NCBI GenBank assembly: GCA_903911085.1
Contig: CAIWCC010000017.1
Coordinates: forward strand, 1 to 39,417
Length of the DNA: 39,417 nt
DNA from: an uncultured Bacteroidales bacterium
GTDB lineage: Bacteria > Bacteroidota > Bacteroidia > Bacteroidales > Paludibacteraceae
Direction: 5' to 3'
Shown here: positions 8,034 to 16,324 of the stretch, piece after piece
Numbering within the stretch: the stretch's first letter is position 1
How the letters are laid out: every line of letters starts with the position of its first letter
The notes under the pieces: generated by a model
Seen by the model: only the letters and a program-made list of their open reading frames with translations
Told to the model about the DNA's origin: nothing
The model's database searches: none
Translations under genes and position numbers: made by a program

Positions 8034-9146
8034 ATGTTGCAACCATTAGAATTAACAAACCTGCTCAGCTGGTTAGACACTACATTAAGAGATAGTATGC
8101 CTGTATTTTGGGTTTTACTCATTGAATTTGTACTTGTGGCAGTGGCTTTGTTGGCTGCTTATGCCATTTTAGCCATTATACTTATTTATGCAGAACGGAA
8201 AATTACGGCATTTTTTCAAGCACGTTTTGGTCCCAATCGTGTAGGTATTTATGGTATTCTGCAAAGTATTGCCGATGTTATAAAGATTTTGCTTAAGGAA
8301 ATTATTCGCATCAACAATGTGGATAGATTCTTATTTTTTGCAGCCCCATTTTTTATGATTGTGGCTTCGATGCTAACTTTTGGGGCTATTCCTTTTGGTA
8401 AAATGCTTCATGCTATCGATTTTAATATTGGAGTTCTTTACGTTACAGCTGTCTCTTCATTAGGTATTATTGGTGTGTTATTGGCGGGTTGGTCCAGCAA
8501 TAATAAATATTCTATGATTGGTGCTATGCGAAGTGGAGCTCAATTTGTGAGTTATGAATTATCGGCAGGTTTTGCGCTTATGACAATTGTTGTACTTACT
8601 GGAACTATGTCATTCTCGGAAATGATAGCGAAACAAGAGTTTTGCTGGAATATCTTCAATGGACATATTTCTTCGATAATAGCTTTTGTTATTTATTTAA
8701 TTTCAGGTCATGCCGAAACAAACCGTGGACCATTTGACTTACCGGAAGCAGAATCGGAATTAACCGCAGGTTATCACACAGAGTATTCAGGATTACAATT
8801 TGGATTTTTCTATTTGGCTGAGTATTTGAATATGTTTATTATTGCTTCTATTGCCACAACCGTTTTCTTAGGTGGTTGGATGCCAATTCAAATACCTGGT
8901 TTAGATGGATTTAATCAAGTTATGTGGTATATACCTTCTTATGCTTGGTTTTTTGGAAAAACAGGAGTTTTAATCTTTTTAAGTTTATGGGTTCGCTGGT
9001 CATTCCCACGTCTGCGTATCGACCAATTATTGAATTTGGAATGGAAATATCTTTTGCCAATCAACTTGGTAAACATTCTAATTATGGTAATTCTTGTTTT
9101 AGCAGGTTTGACTTTGACTGACTTGTTTCCGGTGTTAGCTCCGTAA
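8034..9146 (+). CDS. nuoH: NADH-quinone oxidoreductase subunit H
   Basis: Membrane subunit of complex I that forms the quinone channel with NuoB and NuoD, 370 residues with about eight helices. Family landmarks: '[20 protein letters not shown]' at about 60-79 (the LERK...RxGPNxVG motif) and '[20 protein letters not shown]' in the long acidic loop near residues 235-255. That loop carries the charged residues linking quinone reduction to proton pumping. The N-terminal stretch of about 15 residues ('[15 protein letters not shown]') is hydrophilic before the first helix. It sits between nuoCD and nuoI, as in the standard order. Confidence 0.96.
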   Translation: MLQPLELTNLLSWLDTTLRDSMPVFWVLLIEFVLVAVALLAAYAILAIILIYAERKITAFFQARFGPNRVGIYGILQSIADVIKILLKEIIRINNVDRFLFFAAPFFMIVASMLTFGAIPFGKMLHAIDFNIGVLYVTAVSSLGIIGVLLAGWSSNNKYSMIGAMRSGAQFVSYELSAGFALMTIVVLTGTMSFSEMIAKQEFCWNIFNGHISSIIAFVIYLISGHAETNRGPFDLPEAESELTAGYHTEYSGLQFGFFYLAEYLNMFIIASIATTVFLGGWMPIQIPGLDGFNQVMWYIPSYAWFFGKTGVLIFLSLWVRWSFPRLRIDQLLNLEWKYLLPINLVNILIMVILVLAGLTLTDLFPVLAP

Positions 9147-9151
9147 TTATA

Positions 9152-9286
9152 AACCCCTAACTCCTAAAGTGGAACTAAATTAGTACGGATTTAAGGTGTT
9201 TTATTGACAATATAGTATTGAAGATTAAGAATAAAAAAAATTAAATAGACAATAGTAACTCAGTTCCCCTTTATGGGTTAGGGGTT
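9152..9286. repeat. CCCCTAA inverted-repeat element, copy 2
   Basis: AACCCCTAAC (9152-9161) and GTTAGGGGTT (9277-9286) are exact inverted repeats 115 nt apart, filling the nuoH-nuoI spacer. The right end again contains CCCCTTTATGGG. Architecture matches the element at 6204-6329 although the interior is different. Confidence 0.7.
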
Positions 9287-9305
9287 ATCTTATTAAATTA
9301 ACAAC

Positions 9306-9923
9306 ATGAATTCAATTATAACGTATTTCAAAGGTTTATTCATAGGCATAAAGTCATTGCTTTTTGGAATGAGCGTAACATGGAAAGAGTTGTGGACTAA
9401 AAAAGTAACGCAACAATATCCCGAAAACCGTAAAACTTTGGTTATTTCGGACAGATTCCGTTGTGAATTGACCATGCCCCACGACATAAATAATGAGCAT
9501 GCTTGCACTGCATGTGGTATTTGTCAGATGAATTGCCCCAATGGTACAATCAACGTTTTATCTGCAATGATAGAAACTGAGGATGGCAAAAAGAAAAAAA
9601 TATTAGATACCTACACTTGGGATATGGGAATGTGTACTTTTTGCAATCTTTGCGTTATTACATGTCCTTCGGATGCTATCAGTTTCAACAATCAATTTGA
9701 AAATGCAGTATTTACCCGTAGCAAATTGGTTCAAACATTAAATCACAAAGGTTCAAAACTCAGAGAAAAGAAAAAGGAAGTAAAGCCTCAATCTGTACCT
9801 GTAGTTGAAGATAAATTAACGAGTTCTAAGGAGCAAATGATCGAACCTTTGGTTGAGACAAAAATTTCAACACCTTCAGATAAATCAATAAAAAATCCGA
9901 AAGACAATACAACTGAAAATTGA
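9306..9923 (+). CDS. nuoI: NADH-quinone oxidoreductase subunit I (8Fe ferredoxin subunit)
   Basis: Peripheral-arm subunit carrying clusters N6a and N6b, 205 residues. Two full 4Fe-4S motifs are visible: Cys67-x2-Cys70-x2-Cys73-x3-Cys77P ('CTACGICQMNCP') and Cys110-x2-Cys113-x2-Cys116-x3-Cys120P ('CTFCNLCVITCP'). The N-terminal 25 residues form the amphipathic/membrane-contact helix of the family. After about residue 145 there is a Lys/Glu/Ser-rich, probably disordered tail of about 60 residues that typical NuoI proteins lack. As nuoEFG are absent, the exposed side of this subunit could be where an outside electron donor docks. That last point is inference from related EFG-less complexes. Confidence 0.95.
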   Translation: MNSIITYFKGLFIGIKSLLFGMSVTWKELWTKKVTQQYPENRKTLVISDRFRCELTMPHDINNEHACTACGICQMNCPNGTINVLSAMIETEDGKKKKILDTYTWDMGMCTFCNLCVITCPSDAISFNNQFENAVFTRSKLVQTLNHKGSKLREKKKEVKPQSVPVVEDKLTSSKEQMIEPLVETKISTPSDKSIKNPKDNTTEN

Positions 9924-9969
9924 ATAGCAATTTCAAAAAACTTTTTTGACATTAGATTTATAAAGCATT

Positions 9970-10473
9970 ATGGCAGAACAAATTATATTTTACATTTTAG
10001 CGGCATTGATTGCTGTATTTTCAGTGTTAGCAGTTACTTCTAAACAAATTATTCGGTCAGCAACTTATTTGCTTTTCGTATTGCTTGGTACTGCTGGATT
10101 GTATTTATTGCTTGGTTATCATTATCTCTTTGCTGTACAAATTGCTGTATACGCAGGTGGAGTAATGGTGCTGTTTATTTTTGCAATTCTTCTTACCAAT
10201 CGACCTGGTGAAAATGTAAAAGCTGAACGTAAAGATAGACGAATTGCAGCAGGAATTACATCAGTTGCAGGTTTGGCTTTTTGTGGACATATTATTTATT
10301 GGAATGTAAATAAAGCTTATACGCTTTTGGTACCTGCTGAGCAAAAAGTACAAGATATTGGTTTAAAACTGATGGGAACTGAAAAATATCAATACTTATT
10401 GCCTTTTGAATTTATCAGCGTTTTGCTTCTTGCATGTATTGTAGGAGCTATAATGATTGCAAGGAAACGTTAA
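9970..10473 (+). CDS. nuoJ: NADH-quinone oxidoreductase subunit J
   Basis: Membrane subunit of complex I, 167 residues with five predicted helices. The first reads 'IIFYILAALIAVFSVLAVTS'. The conserved middle is 'YLLLGYHYLFAVQIAVYAGG' followed by 'VMVLFIFAILL', the family's pi-bulge helix 3 with its YAGG motif. It lies 46 nt after nuoI in the standard order I-J-K. Confidence 0.95.
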   Translation: MAEQIIFYILAALIAVFSVLAVTSKQIIRSATYLLFVLLGTAGLYLLLGYHYLFAVQIAVYAGGVMVLFIFAILLTNRPGENVKAERKDRRIAAGITSVAGLAFCGHIIYWNVNKAYTLLVPAEQKVQDIGLKLMGTEKYQYLLPFEFISVLLLACIVGAIMIARKR

Positions 10474-10481
10474 TATATTAA

Positions 10482-10516
10482 CAATTGTCAATTCTCAACT
10501 AACAACTATCAACTAA
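10482..10516. repeat. Five heptamer units (CAAnNNN) before nuoK
   Basis: Five 7-bp units in a row, CAATTGT, CAATTCT, CAACTAA, CAACTAT and CAACTAA, end six nt before the nuoK ATG. The period is exactly seven and each unit begins CAA. It resembles the runs at 10926, 14527 and 30009, which have other unit sequences. Confidence 0.6.
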
Positions 10517-10522
10517 AAATAT

Positions 10523-10864
10523 ATGGGTGATTTATTTTCAAATTTTCTCACAGGTTCTGTACCGATTGAAGCATATTTAGGCGTAAGTTTAATCATGTTT
10601 TTTGCTGGTGTATATGGATTTTTATCACGTAAGAGTTTGCTTATGATTTTGGTTTCTATTGAACTTATGCTTAATGCTGCCGACATCAATTTTGTGGTAT
10701 TTAATCGCTATTTGTATCCAGGCCAAATGGAAGGTTTCTTTTTTACGCTTTTTGGTATTGCCATTGCTGCATGTGAAACAGCGGTTGCCATTGCTATTAT
10801 TATCAATATTTATCGCAATTTGACTAGCGTAGAAGTTGGTGAAATAGATGAAATGAAAGAGTAA
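10523..10864 (+). CDS. nuoK: NADH-quinone oxidoreductase subunit K
   Basis: Membrane subunit of complex I, 113 residues with three helices. The two buried glutamates known to be needed for proton transfer in the family are present: Glu47 in 'LVSIELMLNAADINFV' and Glu85 in 'AIAACETAVAIAIII'. Usual length is about 100, and the extra residues are at the N-terminus ('MGDLFSNFLTGSVPIE'). It lies 49 nt after nuoJ and 99 nt before nuoL; both spacers carry 7-bp-period repeats. Confidence 0.96.
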   Translation: MGDLFSNFLTGSVPIEAYLGVSLIMFFAGVYGFLSRKSLLMILVSIELMLNAADINFVVFNRYLYPGQMEGFFFTLFGIAIAACETAVAIAIIINIYRNLTSVEVGEIDEMKE

Positions 10865-10868
10865 GATA

Positions 10869-10960
10869 ATTTACAAATTTTTTATTTACAAATTACAATT
10901 TCATAAACAAATAAGTTAGGAATAAATTCTTAATTATTAATTTTTAATTATTAATTAACA
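10869..10960. repeat. ATTTACA element copy 2 and ATTnTTA heptamer run
   Basis: The nuoK-nuoL spacer holds two repeats. At 10869-10897 ATTTACA, eight nt, ATTTACA, AATTACA copy the arrangement at 453-481. At 10926-10960 five 7-bp units follow, ATTCTTA, ATTATTA, ATTTTTA, ATTATTA and ATTAACA, ending three nt before the nuoL ATG. Confidence 0.6.
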
Positions 10961-10963
10961 AAG

Positions 10964-12871
10964 ATGCAATATACATTATTAATAGTTTTACTTCCATTAA
11001 TTAGTTTCATATTTTTGGGGCTAATGGATTCTAAATTGAAGCCAAAGGTGGCTGGTATTATTGGAACTTCAGTTTTAGGTATTATCACTGCACTATCATA
11101 TACTGCTGCTTTTGAGTATTTTACAATGCATAAAATTGCGGGTGTTTACGAACGTTTAATACCTTTGCATATTGAATGGGTGCGGTTTACAGAATTTCTC
11201 CATATCGACTTGGGTATATTGCTAGACCCAATTTCTATTATGATGTTGGTGGTAATCACCACAGTATCATTTATGGTGAATTTGTACAGTACCAGTTATA
11301 TGCATGGCGAAAAGGGTTTCCAACGCTATTTTGCATTTCTATCATTGTTCACATTCTCAATGTTGGGATTAGTTATTGCCACCAATATATTTCAAATGTA
11401 TATATTTTGGGAATTAGTTGGCGTTTCGTCATACTTATTAATCGGTTTTTATTATACTAAACCATCGGCTGTGGCAGCTGCTAAGAAAGCATTTATTGTT
11501 ACTCGTTTTGCAGATTTAGGTTTCTTGGTAGGGATTTTATTTCTTTCGTTTTATACCAAAACATTTGATTTTGGAATTTTAACTTCAGGTAATCCAAATG
11601 TTTTCGCAAGTACAGTAGGTGTTTCGTTTATGGGACTTTCGGTAATGAGTTGGGCAATGGGATTAATTTTTATTGGTGGTGCTGGTAAATCGGCTATGTT
11701 CCCATTACAGATTTGGTTACCTGATGCAATGGAAGGTCCAACACCTGTTTCTGCTTTGATTCATGCTGCAACAATGGTTGTAGCTGGTGTATATTTGGTT
11801 GCCCGTCTTTTCCCTGTTTACGAAGTTTATGCACCAGATGTTTTACACGGTATAGCATACATAGGTGCTTTTACATCGCTTTTCGCCGCTGTTATTGCTT
11901 GTGTACAAACAGATATAAAACGCGTTTTAGCATTTTCTACTATTTCACAGATTGGATTTATGATGGTAGGACTTGGAGTTTCGGGTTATGGTGCTCACGA
12001 AGGTTTGGGTTATATGGCTTCGATGTTCCATTTGTTTACACACGCAATGTTTAAAGCGTTGTTGTTCCTTGGTGCTGGATCGGTAATTCATGCTGTACAT
12101 AGTAATGAGATGAAAGATATGGGTGGATTGCGTAAATATATGCCTATTACAAACTATACTTTCTTAATTGCATGTTTGGCTATCGCAGGGATTTATCCTT
12201 TTTCCGGATTTTTCAGTAAAGACGAAATTTTAGCAGCTACTTTTGAATTTAGTCCATACTTAGGCGGAGTAATGAGTATTATTGCGGGGTTAACTGCATT
12301 TTATATGTTCCGATTATATTACAGTATTTTTTGGGGTAAAGGACACAAACATGCACATGATCACACGCCACACGAGTCGCCACTTGCAATGTCGATACCA
12401 CTGATTTTTTTGGCAGTTGTAACTATTTTTGCAGGTTTTATTCCATTTGGACATTTTGTAACAAGCGATCTTGCTAACTACGATATACATTTAGATATGA
12501 CAGTGGCAGTTATGAGTGTATCTATAGCTATATTTTCAATTGGAATAGCTACTCTTATGTATCGTAAGGAAAGTAAAATTCCAAATATCATGGGAAAAAC
12601 ATTCTCTCATTTACATAAATCGGCTTCAAATCGTTTTTATATTGATGAAGTGTATATTTTTATCACCAAGAAAATTATTTTCAAAAACATTTCTACTCCA
12701 ATTGCATGGTTTGACAAGCACATTATTGATGCAACAATGGATGGTTTTGCTGGTGTGACGCAATGGACATCAGTTAAGATTAAAGGATTTCAATCAGGTC
12801 AAGTACAACAATATGCATACATATTTTTGTTAGGAACATTGATTATTGCAGCGTTAGTTTTGTTTGTTTAA
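10964..12871 (+). CDS. nuoL: NADH-quinone oxidoreductase subunit L
   Basis: The distal antiporter-like, proton-pumping subunit of complex I, 635 residues. The antiporter core includes 'FWELVGVSSYLLIGFYY' (the conserved Glu of helix 5), 'GGAGKSAMFPLQIWLPDAME' (the pumping Lys of helix 7) and 'PTPVSALIHAATMVVAGVYL' (helix 8). The C-terminus carries the long lateral helix and final membrane anchor: 'NRFYIDEVYIFITKKIIFKN' and the closing hydrophobic segment at about 612-634. A His-rich loop ('GHKHAHDHTPHES') lies near residue 465. The gene is full length. Confidence 0.96.
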   Translation: MQYTLLIVLLPLISFIFLGLMDSKLKPKVAGIIGTSVLGIITALSYTAAFEYFTMHKIAGVYERLIPLHIEWVRFTEFLHIDLGILLDPISIMMLVVITTVSFMVNLYSTSYMHGEKGFQRYFAFLSLFTFSMLGLVIATNIFQMYIFWELVGVSSYLLIGFYYTKPSAVAAAKKAFIVTRFADLGFLVGILFLSFYTKTFDFGILTSGNPNVFASTVGVSFMGLSVMSWAMGLIFIGGAGKSAMFPLQIWLPDAMEGPTPVSALIHAATMVVAGVYLVARLFPVYEVYAPDVLHGIAYIGAFTSLFAAVIACVQTDIKRVLAFSTISQIGFMMVGLGVSGYGAHEGLGYMASMFHLFTHAMFKALLFLGAGSVIHAVHSNEMKDMGGLRKYMPITNYTFLIACLAIAGIYPFSGFFSKDEILAATFEFSPYLGGVMSIIAGLTAFYMFRLYYSIFWGKGHKHAHDHTPHESPLAMSIPLIFLAVVTIFAGFIPFGHFVTSDLANYDIHLDMTVAVMSVSIAIFSIGIATLMYRKESKIPNIMGKTFSHLHKSASNRFYIDEVYIFITKKIIFKNISTPIAWFDKHIIDATMDGFAGVTQWTSVKIKGFQSGQVQQYAYIFLLGTLIIAALVLFV

Positions 12872-12985
12872 AACAGCACTTAAATACTAAAATGGTGGCT
12901 TACCGAAATGCTTATTACTTTTAAATTAAGGAAACACACTCTTAAAGTTCTCAATCGGGGAATTTAAGGGGCAAAAAATTATTTT

Positions 12986-14467
12986 ATGAACTTTTTATCA
13001 ATATTCGTTCTCGTACCAGCATTAATGATGATGGGCTTGTATGTTTCCAAAACTAGGAAACAAATACAATTTGTTACAGCAACTGGGGCATCTATTTTGA
13101 TGATTTTATCAGGTGTTATTACTTATATGTACCTCTCTGAGCGTGCTGCTGGTAATATGGCAGAGATGCTTTTTACAGCTGATACAGTTTGGTATGCACC
13201 TTTTAATATTCATTATTCAGTTGGGATTGATGGAATTTCTGTAGCCATGTTGTTGCTCACTTCAATCATTGTGTTTACAGGTGTTTTTGCTTCGTGGAAA
13301 ATAGATCCGCTTCCAAAAGAATTCTTCTTGTGGTATTGTCTATTGTCTATCGGTGTTTATGGTTTCTTCATTTCTACAGATATGTTTACTATGTTTATGT
13401 ATTACGAAATTGCCCTAATACCGATGTATTTGCTAATTGGAGTATGGGGAAGTGGACGAAAAGAATATGGTGCCATGAAATTGACATTAATGCTTATGGG
13501 TGGTTCTGCGCTTTTGTTAGTAGGAATTTTGGGTATATATTATCAATCGGGCGCTACTAGTATGAACATATTGGAAATCGCTAAAACTACTATTCCAATT
13601 CAAGCACAATACTATCTATTTCCACTCACATTTATGGGTTTTGGTGTACTGGGAGCTATGTTTCCTTTCCATACATGGTCGCCTGATGGTCACGCATCTG
13701 CTCCTACAGCAGTTTCAATGTTGCATGCTGGTGTGTTGATGAAACTGGGTGGTTATGGTTGCTTTCGCGTTGCCATTTATCTAATGCCTCAAGCTGCACA
13801 CGAAATGTCATGGATTTTCCTTGTTCTGACAGGCATCAGCGTTGTTTATGGTGCATTTTCAGCCATTGTTCAAACAGATTTGAAATATATCAATGCGTAT
13901 TCTTCGGTAAGTCACTGTGGTTTAGTATTATTTGCCATACTTATGTTGAACCAAACTGCTATGACAGGTGCAATTTTACAAATGTTATCTCATGGTTTAA
14001 TGACAGCATTGTTCTTTGCTTTGATTGGTATGATTTACGGACGAACACATACCCGACTAATTACCGAAATGAGTGGTTTAATGAAAGTTCTTCCTTTTCT
14101 TGGAGTTAGTTATGTTATCGCTGGTTTGGCTTCATTAGGTTTACCTAGTTTGAGTGGTTTTGTTGCTGAAATGACAATTTTTGTTGGTTCTTTTCAAGAA
14201 ACTGATACCTTCCACCGCGTATTGACAATTGTAGCATGTACTTCAATTGTAATTACAGCAGTATATATTTTGCGAGTGGTTGGCAAAATTTTATTTGGAG
14301 TTATTCAAGATGAGCATCATAAACATTTAACCGATGCTACTTGGTTTGAACGTTTATCGGTTGTAACACTAATTATTGCAATATTTGCGTTGGGTTCAGC
14401 TCCATTTTGGATTTCAAATATGATTGGTGAAAGTGTATTGCCTGTAGTTACTCAATTAGCAAAATAA
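12986..14467 (+). CDS. nuoM: NADH-quinone oxidoreductase subunit M
   Basis: Antiporter-like proton-pumping membrane subunit of complex I, 493 residues, about 14 helices. Conserved features: 'YSVGIDGISVAMLLLTSIIV' at about 77-96, the essential Glu141 in 'MYYEIALIPMYLLIGVWG', and 'HTWSPDGHASAPTAVSMLHA' followed by 'GVLMKLGGYG' around 240-265. The 114-nt spacer before it contains GGGGAATTTAAGGGGC close to the start, related to the CCCCTAA family of spacer repeats. It is followed after 103 nt by nuoN. Confidence 0.96.
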   Translation: MNFLSIFVLVPALMMMGLYVSKTRKQIQFVTATGASILMILSGVITYMYLSERAAGNMAEMLFTADTVWYAPFNIHYSVGIDGISVAMLLLTSIIVFTGVFASWKIDPLPKEFFLWYCLLSIGVYGFFISTDMFTMFMYYEIALIPMYLLIGVWGSGRKEYGAMKLTLMLMGGSALLLVGILGIYYQSGATSMNILEIAKTTIPIQAQYYLFPLTFMGFGVLGAMFPFHTWSPDGHASAPTAVSMLHAGVLMKLGGYGCFRVAIYLMPQAAHEMSWIFLVLTGISVVYGAFSAIVQTDLKYINAYSSVSHCGLVLFAILMLNQTAMTGAILQMLSHGLMTALFFALIGMIYGRTHTRLITEMSGLMKVLPFLGVSYVIAGLASLGLPSLSGFVAEMTIFVGSFQETDTFHRVLTIVACTSIVITAVYILRVVGKILFGVIQDEHHKHLTDATWFERLSVVTLIIAIFALGSAPFWISNMIGESVLPVVTQLAK

Positions 14468-14469
14468 AA

Positions 14470-14554
14470 GACCCCAAAACCCTAAAGGGGAGTTTAAGAC
14501 CAAGTTTATAAAAATAAATTTACAAAGACTGTTGACTGACGACTGTTGACTGGC
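14470..14554. repeat. CCCC/GGGG half-element and GACTGnn heptamer run
   Basis: The nuoM-nuoN spacer starts with GACCCCAAAACCCTAAAGGG, one end of the CCCCTAA type, and ends with four 7-bp units: GACTGTT, GACTGAC, GACTGTT and GACTGGC (14527-14554), 16 nt before the nuoN ATG. The heptamer sequence differs wholly from those at 10482 and 10926 but the period is the same. Confidence 0.6.
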
Positions 14555-14570
14555 AACTAAAAATAATGAT

Positions 14571-15992
14571 ATGGATTACAGTAGTTTTTTACAAATGAGA
14601 GAGGAATTTTCGCTTTTAGTAGTGATGGTTATCCTTTTGGTTTACGATATATTTGCAACTGAAAAAGCGTTAAAGCAATTTCAAACAGTGGCGTTGAGTT
14701 TGTTTACATTACACACTTTACTCAACTGTGTGCCACGTGAAGCATTTGCAGTAGCTGGTGGTATGTTCCAATATGTACCAATGCAGACATACATCAAAAC
14801 CATTTTAAATATCGGCACTTTAATTGTATTGCTGCAAGCTCATAAATACCTTGACGAAGATGCTAATCGTGTTAAGCGTGGTGAATTTTATTTCCTAACA
14901 CTGTCAACATTGTTGGGTATGTATTTTATGATTTCGTCGGGTAATTTTTTGATGTTCTTCATTGGATTAGAAACAGCTTCAATTCCAATGGCTACTTTGG
15001 TTGCATTTGATAAATACAATAAAAAAGCTGCTGAAGCAGGTGCAAAGTATATTCTTTCTGCAGTTTTTGCTTCTAGTATTTCAGTGTTTGGTATTTCGCT
15101 TATTTATGGTTCAACAGGAACTCTATACTTCAACGATATTGCAACAGTTTTTACAGGAACACCACTTCAGTTAATGGCTTTTGTATTCTTTTCGGTAGGT
15201 TTATTCTTTAAAATTTCGCTTGTACCATTTCACTTGTGGACACCTGACGTTTACGAAGGTTCACAAACAAATATCACTTCATACTTATCAGTAATTTCGA
15301 AAGGTGCAGCTGTATTTGTTTTATTCACGTTATTGGTTAAAGTTTTTCCAAAAATAATTTCCGATTGGCAACCAATTTTATACGGTTTGGCTGTGCTAAG
15401 TATCACTGTTGCAAATGTTTTTGCCATTCGTCAACAAAATTTGAAACGTTTCTTGGCATTTTCTTCTATCTCGCAAGCAGGTTATATTCTATTGGCAATA
15501 ATTAGTGGAACTGCTTTAGGTATGGCTTCATTGGTTTATTTTGTGTTGGTATATATGTTCTCAAATTTAGCTGCTTTTGGAGTACTTTCTGTAATCGAAC
15601 AGAGAACTTCTAAAGTACAAATGAATGATTACAACGGCTTGTACCAAACAAATCCAAAATTGAGTTTTGTAATGATGTTAGCATTGTTTTCGTTGGCTGG
15701 AATACCACCTTTTGCTGGTTTCTTTAGCAAATTCTTTATTTTCTCAGCTGCTGCGCAACAAGGTTTCTACGTGCTGGTATTTATTGCATTATTGAATACT
15801 ATTATTTCGCTTTACTACTATTTATTGGTAATAAAAGCTATGTTCTTAAACACTAACGAACAACCTATTGAAACAATTACTAGTGATATTCCTGTAAAAA
15901 TCAGTTTGGTATTTTGTACTATTGGAATTTTGTTTGTAGGATTGGTAAGCACTTTCTACGATCAAATTGCTGTATTTAGTTTCGGAATGTAA
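14571..15992 (+). CDS. nuoN: NADH-quinone oxidoreductase subunit N
   Basis: Third antiporter-like proton-pumping subunit of complex I, 473 residues. Visible landmarks are '[20 protein letters not shown]' with the conserved Glu of helix 5, '[20 protein letters not shown]' with the helix 7 Lys and the HxWxPDVYxG motif, and '[14 protein letters not shown]'-like sequence in helix 10 ('[17 protein letters not shown]'). It is the last gene of the operon. A terminator follows 25 nt after the stop, so the operon ends without nuoE, nuoF or nuoG. Confidence 0.96.
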   Translation: MDYSSFLQMREEFSLLVVMVILLVYDIFATEKALKQFQTVALSLFTLHTLLNCVPREAFAVAGGMFQYVPMQTYIKTILNIGTLIVLLQAHKYLDEDANRVKRGEFYFLTLSTLLGMYFMISSGNFLMFFIGLETASIPMATLVAFDKYNKKAAEAGAKYILSAVFASSISVFGISLIYGSTGTLYFNDIATVFTGTPLQLMAFVFFSVGLFFKISLVPFHLWTPDVYEGSQTNITSYLSVISKGAAVFVLFTLLVKVFPKIISDWQPILYGLAVLSITVANVFAIRQQNLKRFLAFSSISQAGYILLAIISGTALGMASLVYFVLVYMFSNLAAFGVLSVIEQRTSKVQMNDYNGLYQTNPKLSFVMMLALFSLAGIPPFAGFFSKFFIFSAAAQQGFYVLVFIALLNTIISLYYYLLVIKAMFLNTNEQPIETITSDIPVKISLVFCTIGILFVGLVSTFYDQIAVFSFGM

Positions 15993-16017
15993 TATCACTT
16001 TATACTTAAATATATTT

Positions 16018-16053
16018 GCCCGTTGTAATTTATTTTACAGCGGGCTTTTTTTA
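16018..16053 (+). terminator. Intrinsic terminator of the nuo operon
   Basis: GCCCGTTGTAA (16018-16028) pairs with TTACAGCGGGC (16035-16045) with one G-U pair, followed by a run of T to 16053. This is a textbook rho-independent terminator 25 nt after nuoN. Confidence 0.9.
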
Positions 16054-16194
16054 TTAGATAATTCTCAATTGCAAAAATGCTTCGATAAACTTTTTAGATA
16101 TTTTCACTATGAGATTAATCGATATTAACAATCCAAGTATGATTAAGAAAAGGACTGGTTCTAACGGAAACAGCTTGAAATATTTTTAAAAATA

Positions 16195-16226
16195 TTGATT
16201 TAATTAAAATTTTTGTATTATATTTG
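16195..16226 (+). promoter_or_regulatory. Promoter of the DUF3857/transglutaminase pair
   Basis: TTG at 16195-16197, 21 nt, then TATATTTG at 16219-16226: a good Bacteroidetes sigma-ABfr type promoter. It gives a leader of about 90 nt before the ATG at 16325. The rest of the 16054-16324 gap is AT-rich without other visible features. Confidence 0.65.
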
Positions 16227-16324
16227 CAAACTTAATTTTAATTGATTAAATATTTCAAATGTACAAAATTGTTACATTCGCAGTTTAAAACTAAAAAAAA
16301 CAATTCATCCTTAAAAACCATCAA

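Noticed and set aside
10482-10960. CRISPR-like array
   Set aside because: The repeats are 7-bp units without spacers of uniform length, and no cas gene is present.
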